Counted from the first letter of the stretch, positions 17,381-25,692 are shown. The stretch is 64,000 bases of DNA from Streptomyces sp. CNH099 (GCA_000514715.1 AZWL01000020.1:61896-125895), one strand, 5' to 3'. Program-made: numbers and translations. Notes: a model not told the origin generated them from the sequence alone.

Positions 17381-17701
17381 TCAGTCCACGCCGCAGAGCC
17401 GCAGCAGCGCCGCCGTGGCCGCCGCGGCGACCACCACCACGACGAACGGCGCCCGGCGCCACGCCAGGACGCCGCCGACCGCGACGCCCGCCGGCCGGGC
17501 GATCCCCGCGAAGCCGCCGTCGTCCAGCAGCGCCTGCGTGCCGACCAGGGCGGTGAGCAGCACGATGGCCGCGACCGTCATCAGCCGCTCCACGCGCGGC
17601 TCCAGCCGCACCCGGGAGCGCAGGGCGGGGCCCGCGAAGCGGAAGGCGAACGTGCCCGCGCCGAGCACGAGGACGGCGGGCAGCAGGGTCGTCGCGGTCA
17701 C
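17381..17701 (-). CDS. azlD: AzlD family branched-chain amino acid transport subunit
   Basis: A 106-residue membrane protein with four hydrophobic segments, the usual AzlD size. It starts with GTG overlapping the stop of azlC by four bases. AzlC/AzlD pairs (YgaZH in E. coli) export branched-chain amino acids or analogues. It is transcribed away from an XRE-cupin regulator. Confidence 0.85.
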   Translation of the reverse strand: MTATTLLPAVLVLGAGTFAFRFAGPALRSRVRLEPRVERLMTVAAIVLLTALVGTQALLDDGGFAGIARPAGVAVGGVLAWRRAPFVVVVVAAAATAALLRLCGVD

Positions 17702-18540
17702 GGCACCCGCTCCTCGTCGTACGGATCGCCGGGCGGATCGTCACACGGGGCGCCGTGCGGATCGCCGCGCGTGCCGGCGCGCGTGCCGGCCTCCGGTCCG
17801 TCGGTCCCGCCGGGCGGCTCCCCGCCACCGCCCGCCGGCGCCGTGGGGCCGGTCCCCGCCACCGCCAGTCCCGCCAGCGCCAGCAGCACCGGGACCCCGG
17901 CCGGCAGGAACGGCGCCGCCGCCAGCGCGACACCCAGGCCCACCAGCGCCGCCCGCCGCGTACCCGCCTCCCGCAGCGACGGCAGCACCAGCGCCAGCAG
18001 CACCGCCGGAAACGCCGCGTCCAGCCCGAAGGCGTCCGTGTCGCTCACCGCCGTGCCGCCCAGCGCCCCGAGCGCGACCCCGGCGTTCCAGCAGACGAAC
18101 AGCCCGGCGCCGCACGCCCAGTACGCCGCCCGCCGGCGCACCGGGTCGCGCTGGGCCAGCGCGAACGCCACGGTCTCGTCGATCATCAGGTGGCTGCCGA
18201 CCAGCCGCCGCAGCCGCCCGCCGCCCAGCGCGTCGCCGACGGTGAAGCCGAACGGCACGTGCCGCGCGTTCACCAGCAGCCCCGCCGCCACGGCCGCCAG
18301 CGCGGTGCCGCCGGAGGCGATGATGCCGACGAACATGAACTGCGCCGCCCCGGCGAAGACCACCAGCGACAGCAGCACCGGCAGCCACAGCGGCAGCCCC
18401 TCGCTGACCGCGATGGCCCCGAACGAGACGCCGACCAGCGTGTCCGCGGCGCACACGAGCGCGATGTCGCGGACGAGGTCGCGGGGCAGGCCGCCGCGGC
18501 GGGTTCGCCATATCGAACGCATGGTTGCCATGCTGAACAT
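17698..18540 (-). CDS. azlC: AzlC family branched-chain amino acid exporter subunit
   Basis: A polytopic membrane protein of 280 residues. Conserved AzlC segments include GVSFGAIAVSEGLPLWLPVLLSL, AQFMFVGIIASGG and VNARHVPFGFTVGD. The last ~40 residues are a hydrophilic Gly/Asp/Pro tail with repeated GT-AGT-GDPHG units, probably non-essential. Starts at ATG 18540; internal Met codons 4 and 7 are possible alternatives. Coupled to azlD. Confidence 0.88.
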   Translation of the reverse strand: MFSMATMRSIWRTRRGGLPRDLVRDIALVCAADTLVGVSFGAIAVSEGLPLWLPVLLSLVVFAGAAQFMFVGIIASGGTALAAVAAGLLVNARHVPFGFTVGDALGGGRLRRLVGSHLMIDETVAFALAQRDPVRRRAAYWACGAGLFVCWNAGVALGALGGTAVSDTDAFGLDAAFPAVLLALVLPSLREAGTRRAALVGLGVALAAAPFLPAGVPVLLALAGLAVAGTGPTAPAGGGGEPPGGTDGPEAGTRAGTRGDPHGAPCDDPPGDPYDEERVP

Positions 18541-18551
18541 CCGCTACCCTG

Positions 18552-18565
18552 TTCGTCAAGTCGAA
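18552..18565. promoter_or_regulatory. Imperfect palindrome between azlC and its regulator
   Basis: TTCGTCAAGTCGAA is symmetric at 10 of 14 positions, in the 58-bp gap between the divergent genes. Candidate operator for the XRE-cupin protein. Confidence 0.4.
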
Positions 18566-18598
18566 TAAACGGATGACAGAGCGAACGGAGTGTGCACC

Positions 18599-19159
18599 AT
18601 GCCCCAGAGCGGCGGAGCCCCCCTCGGCGCCATCGCCGCGGCGCTCCAGCGCGAGCGCCGCCGTACGGGGCTCACGCTGACGGAGCTGGCCCGCCGGGCC
18701 GGCATCGCCAAGTCGACGCTCTCGCAGCTGGAGTCCGGCACCGGCAACCCGAGCGTGGAGACCCTCTGGGCGCTCAGCGTCGCGCTCGACGTGCCGTTCT
18801 CCCGGCTCGTCGAGCCGGCCCGCCCCCGCGTGCACGTCATCCGCCGCGGCGAGGGCCCGTCCGTGCCCTCCGAGCGCGCCGAGTACGCCGCGACGCTGCT
18901 CGCCTCCGGCCCCGCCCACGTGCGCCGCGACATCTACCTCATCACCGGCCAGCCCGGCACCCCGCGCCGCTCCGACCCGCACGCCCCCGGCGTCGTCGAG
19001 CACGTCGTGCTCAGCAGCGGCCGGGCCCGCGCGGGCGTGGCCGAGGAGCCGGTCGACCTCGAACCGGGCGACTACGTCTGCTACCCCGCCGACGTACCGC
19101 ACGTCTTCGACGCGCTGGCGCCGGACACGGTCGCCGTCCTCGTCTCCGAGCACCCCTGA
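18599..19159 (+). CDS. XRE-type regulator with C-terminal cupin domain
   Basis: A 186-residue regulator. The helix-turn-helix LTELARRAGIAKSTLSQLESGTGNPSVETLWALSVAL occupies residues ~26-62. A cupin fold follows, with EPGDYVCYPADVPHVFDAL near the end. Such proteins sense small metabolites in the cupin barrel. ATG 18599 has GGAG 8 nt upstream; the in-frame GTG at 18590 lies inside that ribosome site and is rejected. Divergent from azlCD, which it probably controls. Confidence 0.88.
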   Translation: MPQSGGAPLGAIAAALQRERRRTGLTLTELARRAGIAKSTLSQLESGTGNPSVETLWALSVALDVPFSRLVEPARPRVHVIRRGEGPSVPSERAEYAATLLASGPAHVRRDIYLITGQPGTPRRSDPHAPGVVEHVVLSSGRARAGVAEEPVDLEPGDYVCYPADVPHVFDALAPDTVAVLVSEHP

Positions 19160-19163
19160 CGGC

Positions 19164-19185
19164 CCGCGGCGGCCTTCCGCCGCGG
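19164..19185. terminator. Hairpin between convergent genes
   Basis: A 9-bp stem (19164-19172/19177-19185) with loop CCTT, between the XRE-cupin stop (19159) and the TNT protein stop (19226). It can serve both directions. Confidence 0.5.
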
Positions 19186-19225
19186 CCTTCCGCACCCGCC
19201 TTCCGCGCCCGCGCGGCGGGCGGGG

Positions 19226-19999
19226 TCACGCCGGTGCCAGGTACCCGTGCTCCAGCAGCCAGCCGACGCTGAGGCGCTGCCCCTCGCCCGGGTCGAGGAA
19301 CACCGGGTCCAGCTTGATCTGCTCGCCCCCGCCGGGCTGTTCGAACCACGGCGCGACCGCGCCCTGCCACACCCAGAAGGGCTTGGTGACCTGGTAGACG
19401 CGGTAGTCGCAGGGCGTGTCGGGGTCGCGGGTGTGGAGGCTCTGCGGGGGCAGCGCCCGCTCGGCGTAGCGGTCGCCGACGGGGGCGAGGTAGCGGCCGG
19501 ACTCCGCGCCGAAGCGGTCGAGCAACCGGCCGGGCGTGAGCTTGGTCGCCTCGCGGTCGACGGTGCCGTTGACCTCGGCGAAGCCGTCGTTCGGCGGGTA
19601 CTTCCACCCGCCGCCGTCGGCCGGGCCCGTCCAGTACTTCGCCAGGAACGCGGCGGGGGTGAGGGAGCCGGTGGGCTGCCAGCCCCGCAGCAGCGGGCCG
19701 ACCCGCGGCTCCCAGCGGCCCGGCAGGTGCTCAGGGCCCAGCCGGGCGTCGCCGAGGTACTCGCCGGTGCAGTCGGGCTCGTCCCGTACGGCGGCGGCGC
19801 CGGCCGCGGGGCGGGTCGCGGCGCCGCCCGGTGCGGGGGCCGCGGCGGGCGGCGCCGGCGCGGGGGCCTGGCGGACGAACGCGGGGTGGGCCACGGGGCC
19901 GGAGTGCCCGGCGGCGGCCGCGGCGGGGACGTTGCCGGTGAGTCCCGCGGCGATGGCCAGCACGGCAAGTGCCGTGCGCACGGTGCGGGTTCGCGTCAC
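19226..19999 (-). CDS. Secreted TNT-domain protein (candidate NAD(P)+ glycohydrolase toxin)
   Basis: A 257-residue exported protein. Signal peptide about 1-30, then a Pro/Ala-rich linker to ~70, then a TNT domain: YPPNDGFAEVNG, LLDRFGAESGRYLAPVGDRYAERALPP, YRVYQVTKPFWVWQG and PGGGEQIKLD. The spacing DRFG/G-Y-AP-G/RALP and the late Gly-Gly-x-x-Gln match the tuberculosis necrotizing toxin family, which destroys NAD+. No adjacent gene looks like an immunity factor. Exported TNT proteins in actinomycetes may poison competitors or act as extracellular NADases; which applies here is not visible. Confidence 0.8.
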   Translation of the reverse strand: MTRTRTVRTALAVLAIAAGLTGNVPAAAAAGHSGPVAHPAFVRQAPAPAPPAAAPAPGGAATRPAAGAAAVRDEPDCTGEYLGDARLGPEHLPGRWEPRVGPLLRGWQPTGSLTPAAFLAKYWTGPADGGGWKYPPNDGFAEVNGTVDREATKLTPGRLLDRFGAESGRYLAPVGDRYAERALPPQSLHTRDPDTPCDYRVYQVTKPFWVWQGAVAPWFEQPGGGEQIKLDPVFLDPGEGQRLSVGWLLEHGYLAPA

Positions 20000-20140
20000 G
20001 GTGGGGGTCCTTCACGCTCGGCGGACGGCGGCCTCACCATGATCCGCAGGGCGGGCGGCGGGCCCGCCGACCAACACGCCCGCGGCCACCCGCCCTTCGG
20101 GTGAAGCGGGTGCGCCGCCCCAGCGGGCACGCCGCGGCGG

Positions 20141-20211
20141 CCGCGGGCCCTCAGCCGCGGGCCCTCAACCGCGGGCCGTCAGCCGCGGGCCGTCAGTCGC
20201 CGGGCCGTCAG
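20141..20211. repeat. Tandem 14-bp repeat overlapping a gene 3' end
   Basis: Four consecutive 14-bp units (consensus CCGCGGGCCSTCAR, 20141-20196) followed by a degenerate 15-bp unit to 20211. The last unit contains the stop codon of the phosphatase gene. Confidence 0.85.
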
Positions 20212-20870
20212 TCGCGGGGCTCGATCCCCAGGTCCGCGAGCAGCGCACGCACCCGGTGCTCGATCTCGTCCCGTAACGGCCGCACCGCCGCCGCCCGCCA
20301 CCCCCGGGGGTCGGGCAGGGGCCAGTCCACGTAGCGCTTGCCGGGGAACACCGGGCAGGCGTCCCCGCAGCCCATCGTGACGATCACGTCCGCCGCCCGG
20401 ACCAGCTCGTCCGTCCACGCCGACGGGAACTCCGCGGAGATGTCGATCCCCCGCTCCCCCATCGCGGCCACCGCCGCCCCGTTGGCCGCGTCGCCCGGGC
20501 CGGAACCGGCCGACCAGGCCACCGCGCGGCCGCCCGCCAGCCGGGCCGTGAGCCCCATCGCCATCAGGCTGCGCCCGGCGTTGTGCTCGCAGAGGTAGAG
20601 CACGACCGGCCGGGCGTCGCCGCCCACCCCGTCCATGCGGGCCAGCGCCTGCAGCCGGCGGCGCGCGTAGCGCTCGGTGAGCGACAGCAGGTCGTCCGGT
20701 GCGTCGCCGCGCACGGCGACGTCGCCGTACACGCCGCACAGAAAGCGTTCGATGGTCTCCTGGCCGAACACCCCGCGGAACTCCGTCCGTAACCTTCTGG
20801 CGGAGGTGTGCAGCGCGAGGCGGTGACCGGATCCGGGATCGATGTGTGCGTAGCCCCCGAGGTCGTCCAT
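20208..20870 (-). CDS. LMW phosphatase / arsenate reductase with N-terminal three-helix domain
   Basis: A 220-residue cytoplasmic protein. The N-terminal ~80 residues form a helical domain (TEFRGVFGQETIERFLCGVYGDVA) found fused to actinobacterial arsenate-mycothiol transferase-like proteins. The C-terminal ~135 residues are the LMW phosphatase fold with P-loop CEHNAGRS and the later CGDACPVFPGKRYVDWPLPDP segment. It either reduces arsenate via mycothiol or dephosphorylates a protein. No arsenic transporter or ArsR gene is nearby, so the arsenic role is uncertain. Tandem repeats begin at its stop codon. Confidence 0.8.
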   Translation of the reverse strand: MDDLGGYAHIDPGSGHRLALHTSARRLRTEFRGVFGQETIERFLCGVYGDVAVRGDAPDDLLSLTERYARRRLQALARMDGVGGDARPVVLYLCEHNAGRSLMAMGLTARLAGGRAVAWSAGSGPGDAANGAAVAAMGERGIDISAEFPSAWTDELVRAADVIVTMGCGDACPVFPGKRYVDWPLPDPRGWRAAAVRPLRDEIEHRVRALLADLGIEPRD

Positions 20871-21034
20871 CGGCGGATTATGGTCCCTTCAGGCCGCACG
20901 CACACCCGGAACGGCTCGGTCAGCCCGTTACGGGCGTGACGAAGCGGGCACGTTCGGCGCTGTACGAGGTAGGGCAATGTCGCAGGCGGCCGGAAGGACT
21001 GCGCACAGCGGCACACCGGAGGAAGCGAAGGACC

Positions 21035-21487
21035 ATGACCGAGGCACCGCAGGGGAACGACCCCTCGACCACGCAGCGGGCGCTGGAGGCACTGGCGACC
21101 GACGCCAAGGACCCGGCGGCGCTGCACGCCCTGGCCCACAGCGAGGTGCTCGTGCCCGTACCGGACGAGAGACCGGACCCGGCGGAGGAGGGCGCGCAGC
21201 CGGAGCAGGCGGATGCCGGCGCCGGTGCGGGAGCGGCGGAGGAGAGCATGCTGCTGCCGGTGATGGAGCAGCCGAACGGGGACCGGCTGGTGCCCGTCTT
21301 CACCTCCGAGTCGCGGATGGGGTACGCGCTGCCCTCGGTGGCGAAGTACCGCAAGCTGCCGCTGGTGCTCCTCGCCAACGCCTGGCCGGCGGAGGAGGTG
21401 TACCTCACCATCGACACCGGCAGCCCGGGCGCGCTGACGCTGAGCGCGGCGGGGGTACGCACCCTCCTCGGCCGCTCCGGCGGCTGA
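21035..21487 (+). CDS. SseB-like protein
   Basis: A 150-residue soluble protein. Residues ~1-30 are helical (TTQRALEALATDAKDPAALHALAHSEVLVPV), then an acidic Ala/Glu linker, then the SseB-type core PNGDRLVPVFTSESRMGYALP and LLANAWPAEEVYLTIDTGSPGALTLSAAGV. SseB-family proteins occur in many actinobacteria; their role is unclear. ATG 21035 follows GGAGGAAG. Divergent from the phosphatase. Confidence 0.75.
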   Translation: MTEAPQGNDPSTTQRALEALATDAKDPAALHALAHSEVLVPVPDERPDPAEEGAQPEQADAGAGAGAAEESMLLPVMEQPNGDRLVPVFTSESRMGYALPSVAKYRKLPLVLLANAWPAEEVYLTIDTGSPGALTLSAAGVRTLLGRSGG

Positions 21488-21551
21488 TCCCCGGCCTCGG
21501 CCCCCGGCCCCGGCCCCGTCCTCGGCCTCGGTCCCGGTCTCGGTCTCGGCC

Positions 21552-22001
21552 TCAGATGAGCGACCGGGAGCGGTCGGTGCACAGCGCCCAGATCACGAAG
21601 ACGCCGATGGCGATGTTCACGATCGCCCACACCGGCTGGTACGGCAGCCACAGGAAGTTCGCGACCACGGCCAGGGAGGCCAGCCCGACGCCCAGCAGCC
21701 GCCCCCACTCGGCGCCCTGCAGGATGCCGATGCCGGTCAGGACGAGGACGGCGCCGAGGATGACGTGGATCCAGCCCCAGGTCGTGAGGTCGAACTTGTA
21801 GACGTAGTCGCCGACCCCGGCGAACACGTCGTCGTTCACGAGGCCCGCGACGCCCTGGAGCACGGCGAGGACGCCGTAGACGAACATCAGCACCCCGGCG
21901 AACACCGTGCCGCCCGTCGCCCACGGGCTGCCGCCGCTGCTCGCCGGGGTGTGGCCGCCCGTCGGCGCGGTGCCGCGGGAGGAGGAGGTGGGCGTGGTCA
22001 T
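21552..22001 (-). CDS. DUF7144-type four-helix membrane protein
   Basis: A 149-residue membrane protein with a ~28-residue Ser/Thr/Gly-rich N-terminus followed by four hydrophobic helices. The family-typical sequence GVLMFVYGVLAVLQGVAGLVNDDVF and LTTWGWIHVILGAVLVLTGIGILQG are present. Its ATG overlaps the stop of the K+ channel gene (ATGA). It is the last gene of an overlapping four-gene operon. Function unknown. Confidence 0.8.
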   Translation of the reverse strand: MTTPTSSSRGTAPTGGHTPASSGGSPWATGGTVFAGVLMFVYGVLAVLQGVAGLVNDDVFAGVGDYVYKFDLTTWGWIHVILGAVLVLTGIGILQGAEWGRLLGVGLASLAVVANFLWLPYQPVWAIVNIAIGVFVIWALCTDRSRSLI

Positions 22002-22792
22002 CGGGGCACACTCCTTACCGAGGGCCGCCGGAGGGGCCGGCCGGGGGTTTCAGCTTCACGCCGGGGCAGCGGCCGGACGACTCCGTGCGGGCCGTCCGGG
22101 TGAACGCCCGGGTCCCGGGCCCGTCCGCTCACCCGTCCTGCCCGGCTCTCCCCCCCCTTTCCGGCTCTCCCTTCCTTTCCGGCTCCACCGTCCCGCCCGG
22201 CTCCACCGTCCTGCCGCTCGCCGAGCGCGCGGCGCAGCCGGCCGCTCAGTGCGGTCGCGGCGGCGGTCAGGAAGACGAAGCTGTACGTGATCTGCCCCAT
22301 CACCAGGATCCGGGCCGTCTGCCCACGTGCGGTGATGTCCCCGTAGCCGACGGTTGCCACGGTCGCGACCGTGAAGTACAGCGCGTCGGCCCGGGTCCGC
22401 AGCCCGTGGAACTCCCCCTGCTGCCGGGCGATGGCACCGTACGCGGCGGCGAAGACGAGGATCGAGGCGATCATCAGCAGCGGGATGGTGATCCCGGGGC
22501 GGGCGTGCGGCACGTCCAGCAGCACCGCCCGGATCTCGCGGAGCAGCAGTGCGGTGACCGCGCCGAGCGTCAGCACGAAGAGCGTCCAGCTCAACTCGGG
22601 TCTCTCCGCGCCCAGCAGATGCAACGGCAGCAGGAAGTACGCGACGACCATGAGCGCCACGGGCACGATCTCGCGCAACCAGGGGAGCAGAGGGTCCCGG
22701 CGGCGCTCCCGGCCGTCGTCCCGGCCCGCGCGCCTGTCACCGGTCGGGCCGCCGTCCTCGCCGCCGTCACGCGCGCCACGCACGCCCGTCAC
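21998..22792 (-). CDS. Two-TM potassium channel (TVGYGD filter)
   Basis: A 264-residue membrane protein. Residues ~1-35 are hydrophilic; there are membrane segments near 43-62, 68-85 and 100-122; then the pore helix and selectivity filter TVATVATVGYGDITARG and a final helix. The ~85-residue C-terminal tail is Arg/Gly-rich with no RCK domain, and contains short repeats (DGGAGRDGGAGKEGRAGKGG). The GTG start overlaps the encapsulin stop (GTGA), making this part of the DyP-encapsulin operon. The YGD signature is decisive for K+ selectivity; gating is unknown. Confidence 0.88.
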   Translation of the reverse strand: MTGVRGARDGGEDGGPTGDRRAGRDDGRERRRDPLLPWLREIVPVALMVVAYFLLPLHLLGAERPELSWTLFVLTLGAVTALLLREIRAVLLDVPHARPGITIPLLMIASILVFAAAYGAIARQQGEFHGLRTRADALYFTVATVATVGYGDITARGQTARILVMGQITYSFVFLTAAATALSGRLRRALGERQDGGAGRDGGAGKEGRAGKGGESRAGRVSGRARDPGVHPDGPHGVVRPLPRREAETPGRPLRRPSVRSVPR

Positions 22793-23598
22793 GCCCGCAG
22801 GACGACGATCGCCTCGTCCGTGTACGTCAGGAACGTCAGCGTCTCGTGCAGGTACAGCTGCACGGTCTTGGCGTCGTGCGCGGTGTAGCCGACGGCCAGA
22901 TCGTCGCCGAGGCGCAGCTCGAAGTCGCCGCCGCGGGTGGACAGCGCCAGGCCGCCGCTCAGGGCGGGCGCCCAGATCAGTTCGCCGTCCAGCTGCCGCG
23001 CGATGTGCCGGGCGACGGGGTAGCCGTGGTCCGCGGTCTCGCTCACCGCGGTGTACGCGTCGGCGCCGAGCAGCAGCGAGTACGGGCCGTCGACGCCGGC
23101 CAGCCGGAGCGCGGAGAGCGCCTGGCTGACGGCGTCGGGGTAGTCGCGGACCTCGGCCGGGAGGCTCTGCTCGACCAGCGAGGAGCGCGTGCGCAGACCC
23201 TCGACGCCGGCGGCGGCGTACCCGTCGGCGATCATCCGGTCCTCGGCGAAGGCGGCGGTGCGGGCGGCGTCCTTGACCGGCTGCCAGTCGGAGTCCCGGG
23301 CGCCGCGCTCCACGTCGTCCACGGCGTCGCGGCCGACGGTGAACGGCACCCGCAGCTCGACCAGCCGCTGCGCCGCGCGCAGCCGCGCCGTCGCACCGGG
23401 TGCGGGCGGGGCGATCTCCTCCAGGTGCCCGGTGCCGACGGCGGCCAGCTCCGGCCCCTCCGGGCCGGTGACGTCCACGACGCGACGGCCGGCGACGTGC
23501 CGGCGGAAGGTGCGCCGGGCCTCGCCCTCGATCTCCGCCCAGGCCGCCGGGGTGACCGGGGCGAGTTCACGGTGCAGGTTGCTCATCGCGTTGCTCAT
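22789..23598 (-). CDS. Family 1 encapsulin nanocompartment shell protein
   Basis: A 269-residue HK97-fold shell protein of typical encapsulin length. Recognisable features are the N-terminal NLHRELAPVTPAAWAEIEGEARRTF, GRRVVDVTGPEGPELAAVGTG, and the C-terminal LTFLTYTDEAIVVL. Subunits self-assemble into cages that package cargo bearing a short C-terminal peptide. The ATG at 23598 overlaps the stop of the DyP peroxidase gene (ATGA); a second Met at residue 5 has the same MSN context. The cargo is clearly the upstream peroxidase, which carries the loading peptide. Confidence 0.95.
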   Translation of the reverse strand: MSNAMSNLHRELAPVTPAAWAEIEGEARRTFRRHVAGRRVVDVTGPEGPELAAVGTGHLEEIAPPAPGATARLRAAQRLVELRVPFTVGRDAVDDVERGARDSDWQPVKDAARTAAFAEDRMIADGYAAAGVEGLRTRSSLVEQSLPAEVRDYPDAVSQALSALRLAGVDGPYSLLLGADAYTAVSETADHGYPVARHIARQLDGELIWAPALSGGLALSTRGGDFELRLGDDLAVGYTAHDAKTVQLYLHETLTFLTYTDEAIVVLRA

Positions 23599-24632
23599 CG
23601 CACGGGTGCTCCTTTGAGGCCGCCGATCCCCAGGGAGCCGTCGCCGGCGGCCGGGGCGTCGGGTACGGGGTCGGGGCCGGCGGCGGCCGCCGGGCGGGGG
23701 GCGGCGGGCCGGTCGGGGAGGTCGTCGAGGAAGCCGGCCGCCGGGGCGAAGAAGAGGCAGCCGGTCACGGCCGTGGAGAAGTCCAGGATCCGGTCGTACG
23801 CCGCCGGCGCCCGGCCGAGGAACATGTTCTCCAGCATCTCCTCCAGCACCCCGGGCTCCCGCGCGTAGCCGATGAAGTACGTGCCGAACTCGCCCTCGCC
23901 GACGGAGCCGAACGGCATGTTGTCCCGTACGACCTCGCGCTCGTCGCCGTCCGGGCCGGTGACCGTGTTCAGCGCGACGTGCGAGTCGCCGGGCCGCCGC
24001 CCCTCGGGCAGCTCGGTGTTGCCCAGCTTGGTGCGCCCGATGACCCGCTCCTGCTCCTCGGTGCTCAGCGCCTCCCAGGCGTCGAGGTCGTGCAGGTACT
24101 TCTGCACCATCACGTAGCTGCCGCCGGCGAACCGCGGGTCCTCCGCACCGGTGAACACCGCCGCGCCGGCCGCCTGCCCGACCGGGTTCTCCGTGCCGTC
24201 GACGAAGCCCAGCAGGTCGCGCATGTCGTAGTACTTGAAGCCGTGCACCTCGTCGGCGACGGCGACGGAGTCGCCGAGCCGCGTGCACAGCCGCCTGGCC
24301 AGCTCGAAGCAGAGGTCCATGCGCCGGGAACGGATGTGGAACAGCACGTCGCCGGGGGTGGCGACGGCGCGGTGCCGCTCGCCGGCCAGCTCGCGGAACG
24401 GGTGCAGGCCGGCCGGGCGCGGGCCCTGGAAGAGCCGGCCCCAGACGGCGGCGCCGATGCCCGCGACGCACGTCAGCCGGTCGTCGGGGGCGCCGAAGCC
24501 CACGGCGCGCTGCAGCGCCGGGAGGTCCGTGAGGACGTCGCGCACGGTGTCCTCGCCGCCGGGCGCGACGGTGACGACGAGGAAGACGGCCGCGGTCGCG
24601 GGCGGGGCCAGCACGGGCTGGGGTTCGGGCAC
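23595..24632 (-). CDS. Dye-decolourising (DyP-type) heme peroxidase, encapsulin cargo
   Basis: A 345-residue heme peroxidase. The catalytic GxxDG motif is GFVDG (residues 142-146). Further family segments are VEVHGFKYYDMRDL-like (126-140), GGSYVMVQKYLHDLDAW and GTYFIGYAREPGVLEEML. The C-terminus is a disordered Pro/Ala linker ending in DGSLGIGGLKG (331-341), the classic encapsulin targeting peptide. Start GTG 24632 follows GGAGGGAC. It detoxifies peroxides or oxidises substrates inside the encapsulin cage made by the next gene. Confidence 0.95.
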   Translation of the reverse strand: MPEPQPVLAPPATAAVFLVVTVAPGGEDTVRDVLTDLPALQRAVGFGAPDDRLTCVAGIGAAVWGRLFQGPRPAGLHPFRELAGERHRAVATPGDVLFHIRSRRMDLCFELARRLCTRLGDSVAVADEVHGFKYYDMRDLLGFVDGTENPVGQAAGAAVFTGAEDPRFAGGSYVMVQKYLHDLDAWEALSTEEQERVIGRTKLGNTELPEGRRPGDSHVALNTVTGPDGDEREVVRDNMPFGSVGEGEFGTYFIGYAREPGVLEEMLENMFLGRAPAAYDRILDFSTAVTGCLFFAPAAGFLDDLPDRPAAPRPAAAAGPDPVPDAPAAGDGSLGIGGLKGAPVR

Positions 24633-24884
24633 GGTCCCTCCTGGTCACGGGGGCATTCGTGACGATACGGGACGTAACCGTCGGCGCAATCCGGCGGCGG
24701 TCCGCGTTCACCCGCCCGTACCGGGAGCGCCGCTCAGCGCGTCGCCCGACATGTCACCCGACCGGCGCACGCCGCAGGGCGGTGGCCGGGTGGAGCCGTG
24801 GCGCGGGTGTTACGACGGAGATCGAGGCCCACGGCACAGCGGCCCGGGTCCACCTCCACGAACCTCTACGAAAGAAGCCCCACC

Positions 24885-25685
24885 ATGTCGCAACAACTCG
24901 CCCTCTCGGTCGACTTCGGAGGAGGCTTCAGCGACGCGTTCTCCAAGCTGATCGGGTTCGTCCCGAAGCTGATCGCCTTCCTGCTCGTCCTGGTCGTCGG
25001 CTGGTTCGTGGTCAAGCTGATAGCCAAGGCGCTGGGCAGGGTCCTGCACGGCGTCGGCTTCACCAGGCTCGCGGACCGCAGCGGCGTCGGCCGTGCGCTG
25101 GAGAACTCGAAGTACGACGCGACCGGGATCATCGTCAAGATCATCTACTACACGCTGATGCTGGTCGTGCTCCAGCTCGCGCTGAGCGTCTTCGGCCCGA
25201 ACCCCGTCAGCACGCTGCTCAACCAGCTCGTCGCCTGGCTGCCGAAGGCACTGGTCGCGGTGGTGATCGTGATGGTCGCCATGGCGGTCGCGACGGCGGT
25301 GCGCGACATCGTCGGCAACGCTCTGAGCAGCACGTCGTACGGGCGGACCGTGGCGACGATCGCCTGGGCGTTCATCATCGGGCTCGGCGCGGTCGCCGCG
25401 CTCGGCCAGGCGCAGATCGCCACGGCGATCACCGGCCCGCTGCTCATCGCGGTGCTCGCGGCGGGCGCCGGCATCGTGATCGTCGGCGTCGGCGGCGGCC
25501 TGGTCATGCCGATGCGGGAGCGCTGGGAGCGCTGGCTGACCGCGGCGGAGCGGGAGTCGGCCAACGCGCGGGACAGCGTCTCGGCGTACCAGCGGGGCCG
25601 CGCGGACGCGGCGGCCGGCCAGCCGGCGGGGCAGGCGTACTCGGGCACGGCGCCGCCGCCGGACGACCGCGACGACATGCGGTGA
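24885..25685 (+). CDS. MscS-like membrane channel / TM-helix protein
   Basis: A 266-residue membrane protein with an amphipathic N-terminus and about five hydrophobic helices. The conserved-type segment LVLVVGWFVVKLIAKALGRVLHGVGFTRLADRSG and the Gly/Ala-rich helix LLIAVLAAGAGIVIVGVGGGLVMPM resemble small mechanosensitive-channel relatives. The C-terminal ~50 residues are hydrophilic. Start ATG 24885. It is divergent from the DyP-encapsulin-K+ channel operon, so the locus mixes oxidative and ionic stress functions. Confidence 0.75.
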   Translation: MSQQLALSVDFGGGFSDAFSKLIGFVPKLIAFLLVLVVGWFVVKLIAKALGRVLHGVGFTRLADRSGVGRALENSKYDATGIIVKIIYYTLMLVVLQLALSVFGPNPVSTLLNQLVAWLPKALVAVVIVMVAMAVATAVRDIVGNALSSTSYGRTVATIAWAFIIGLGAVAALGQAQIATAITGPLLIAVLAAGAGIVIVGVGGGLVMPMRERWERWLTAAERESANARDSVSAYQRGRADAAAGQPAGQAYSGTAPPPDDRDDMR

Positions 25686-25692
25686 CGGGGGC

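Noticed and set aside
18590..18598. GTG 18590 as start of the XRE-cupin gene
   Set aside because: This codon is part of the GGAG ribosome site serving ATG 18599.
23584..23586. Second Met (residue 5) as the encapsulin start
   Set aside because: Possible, but the first ATG forms the ATGA overlap with the DyP stop, the pattern seen at every junction of this operon.
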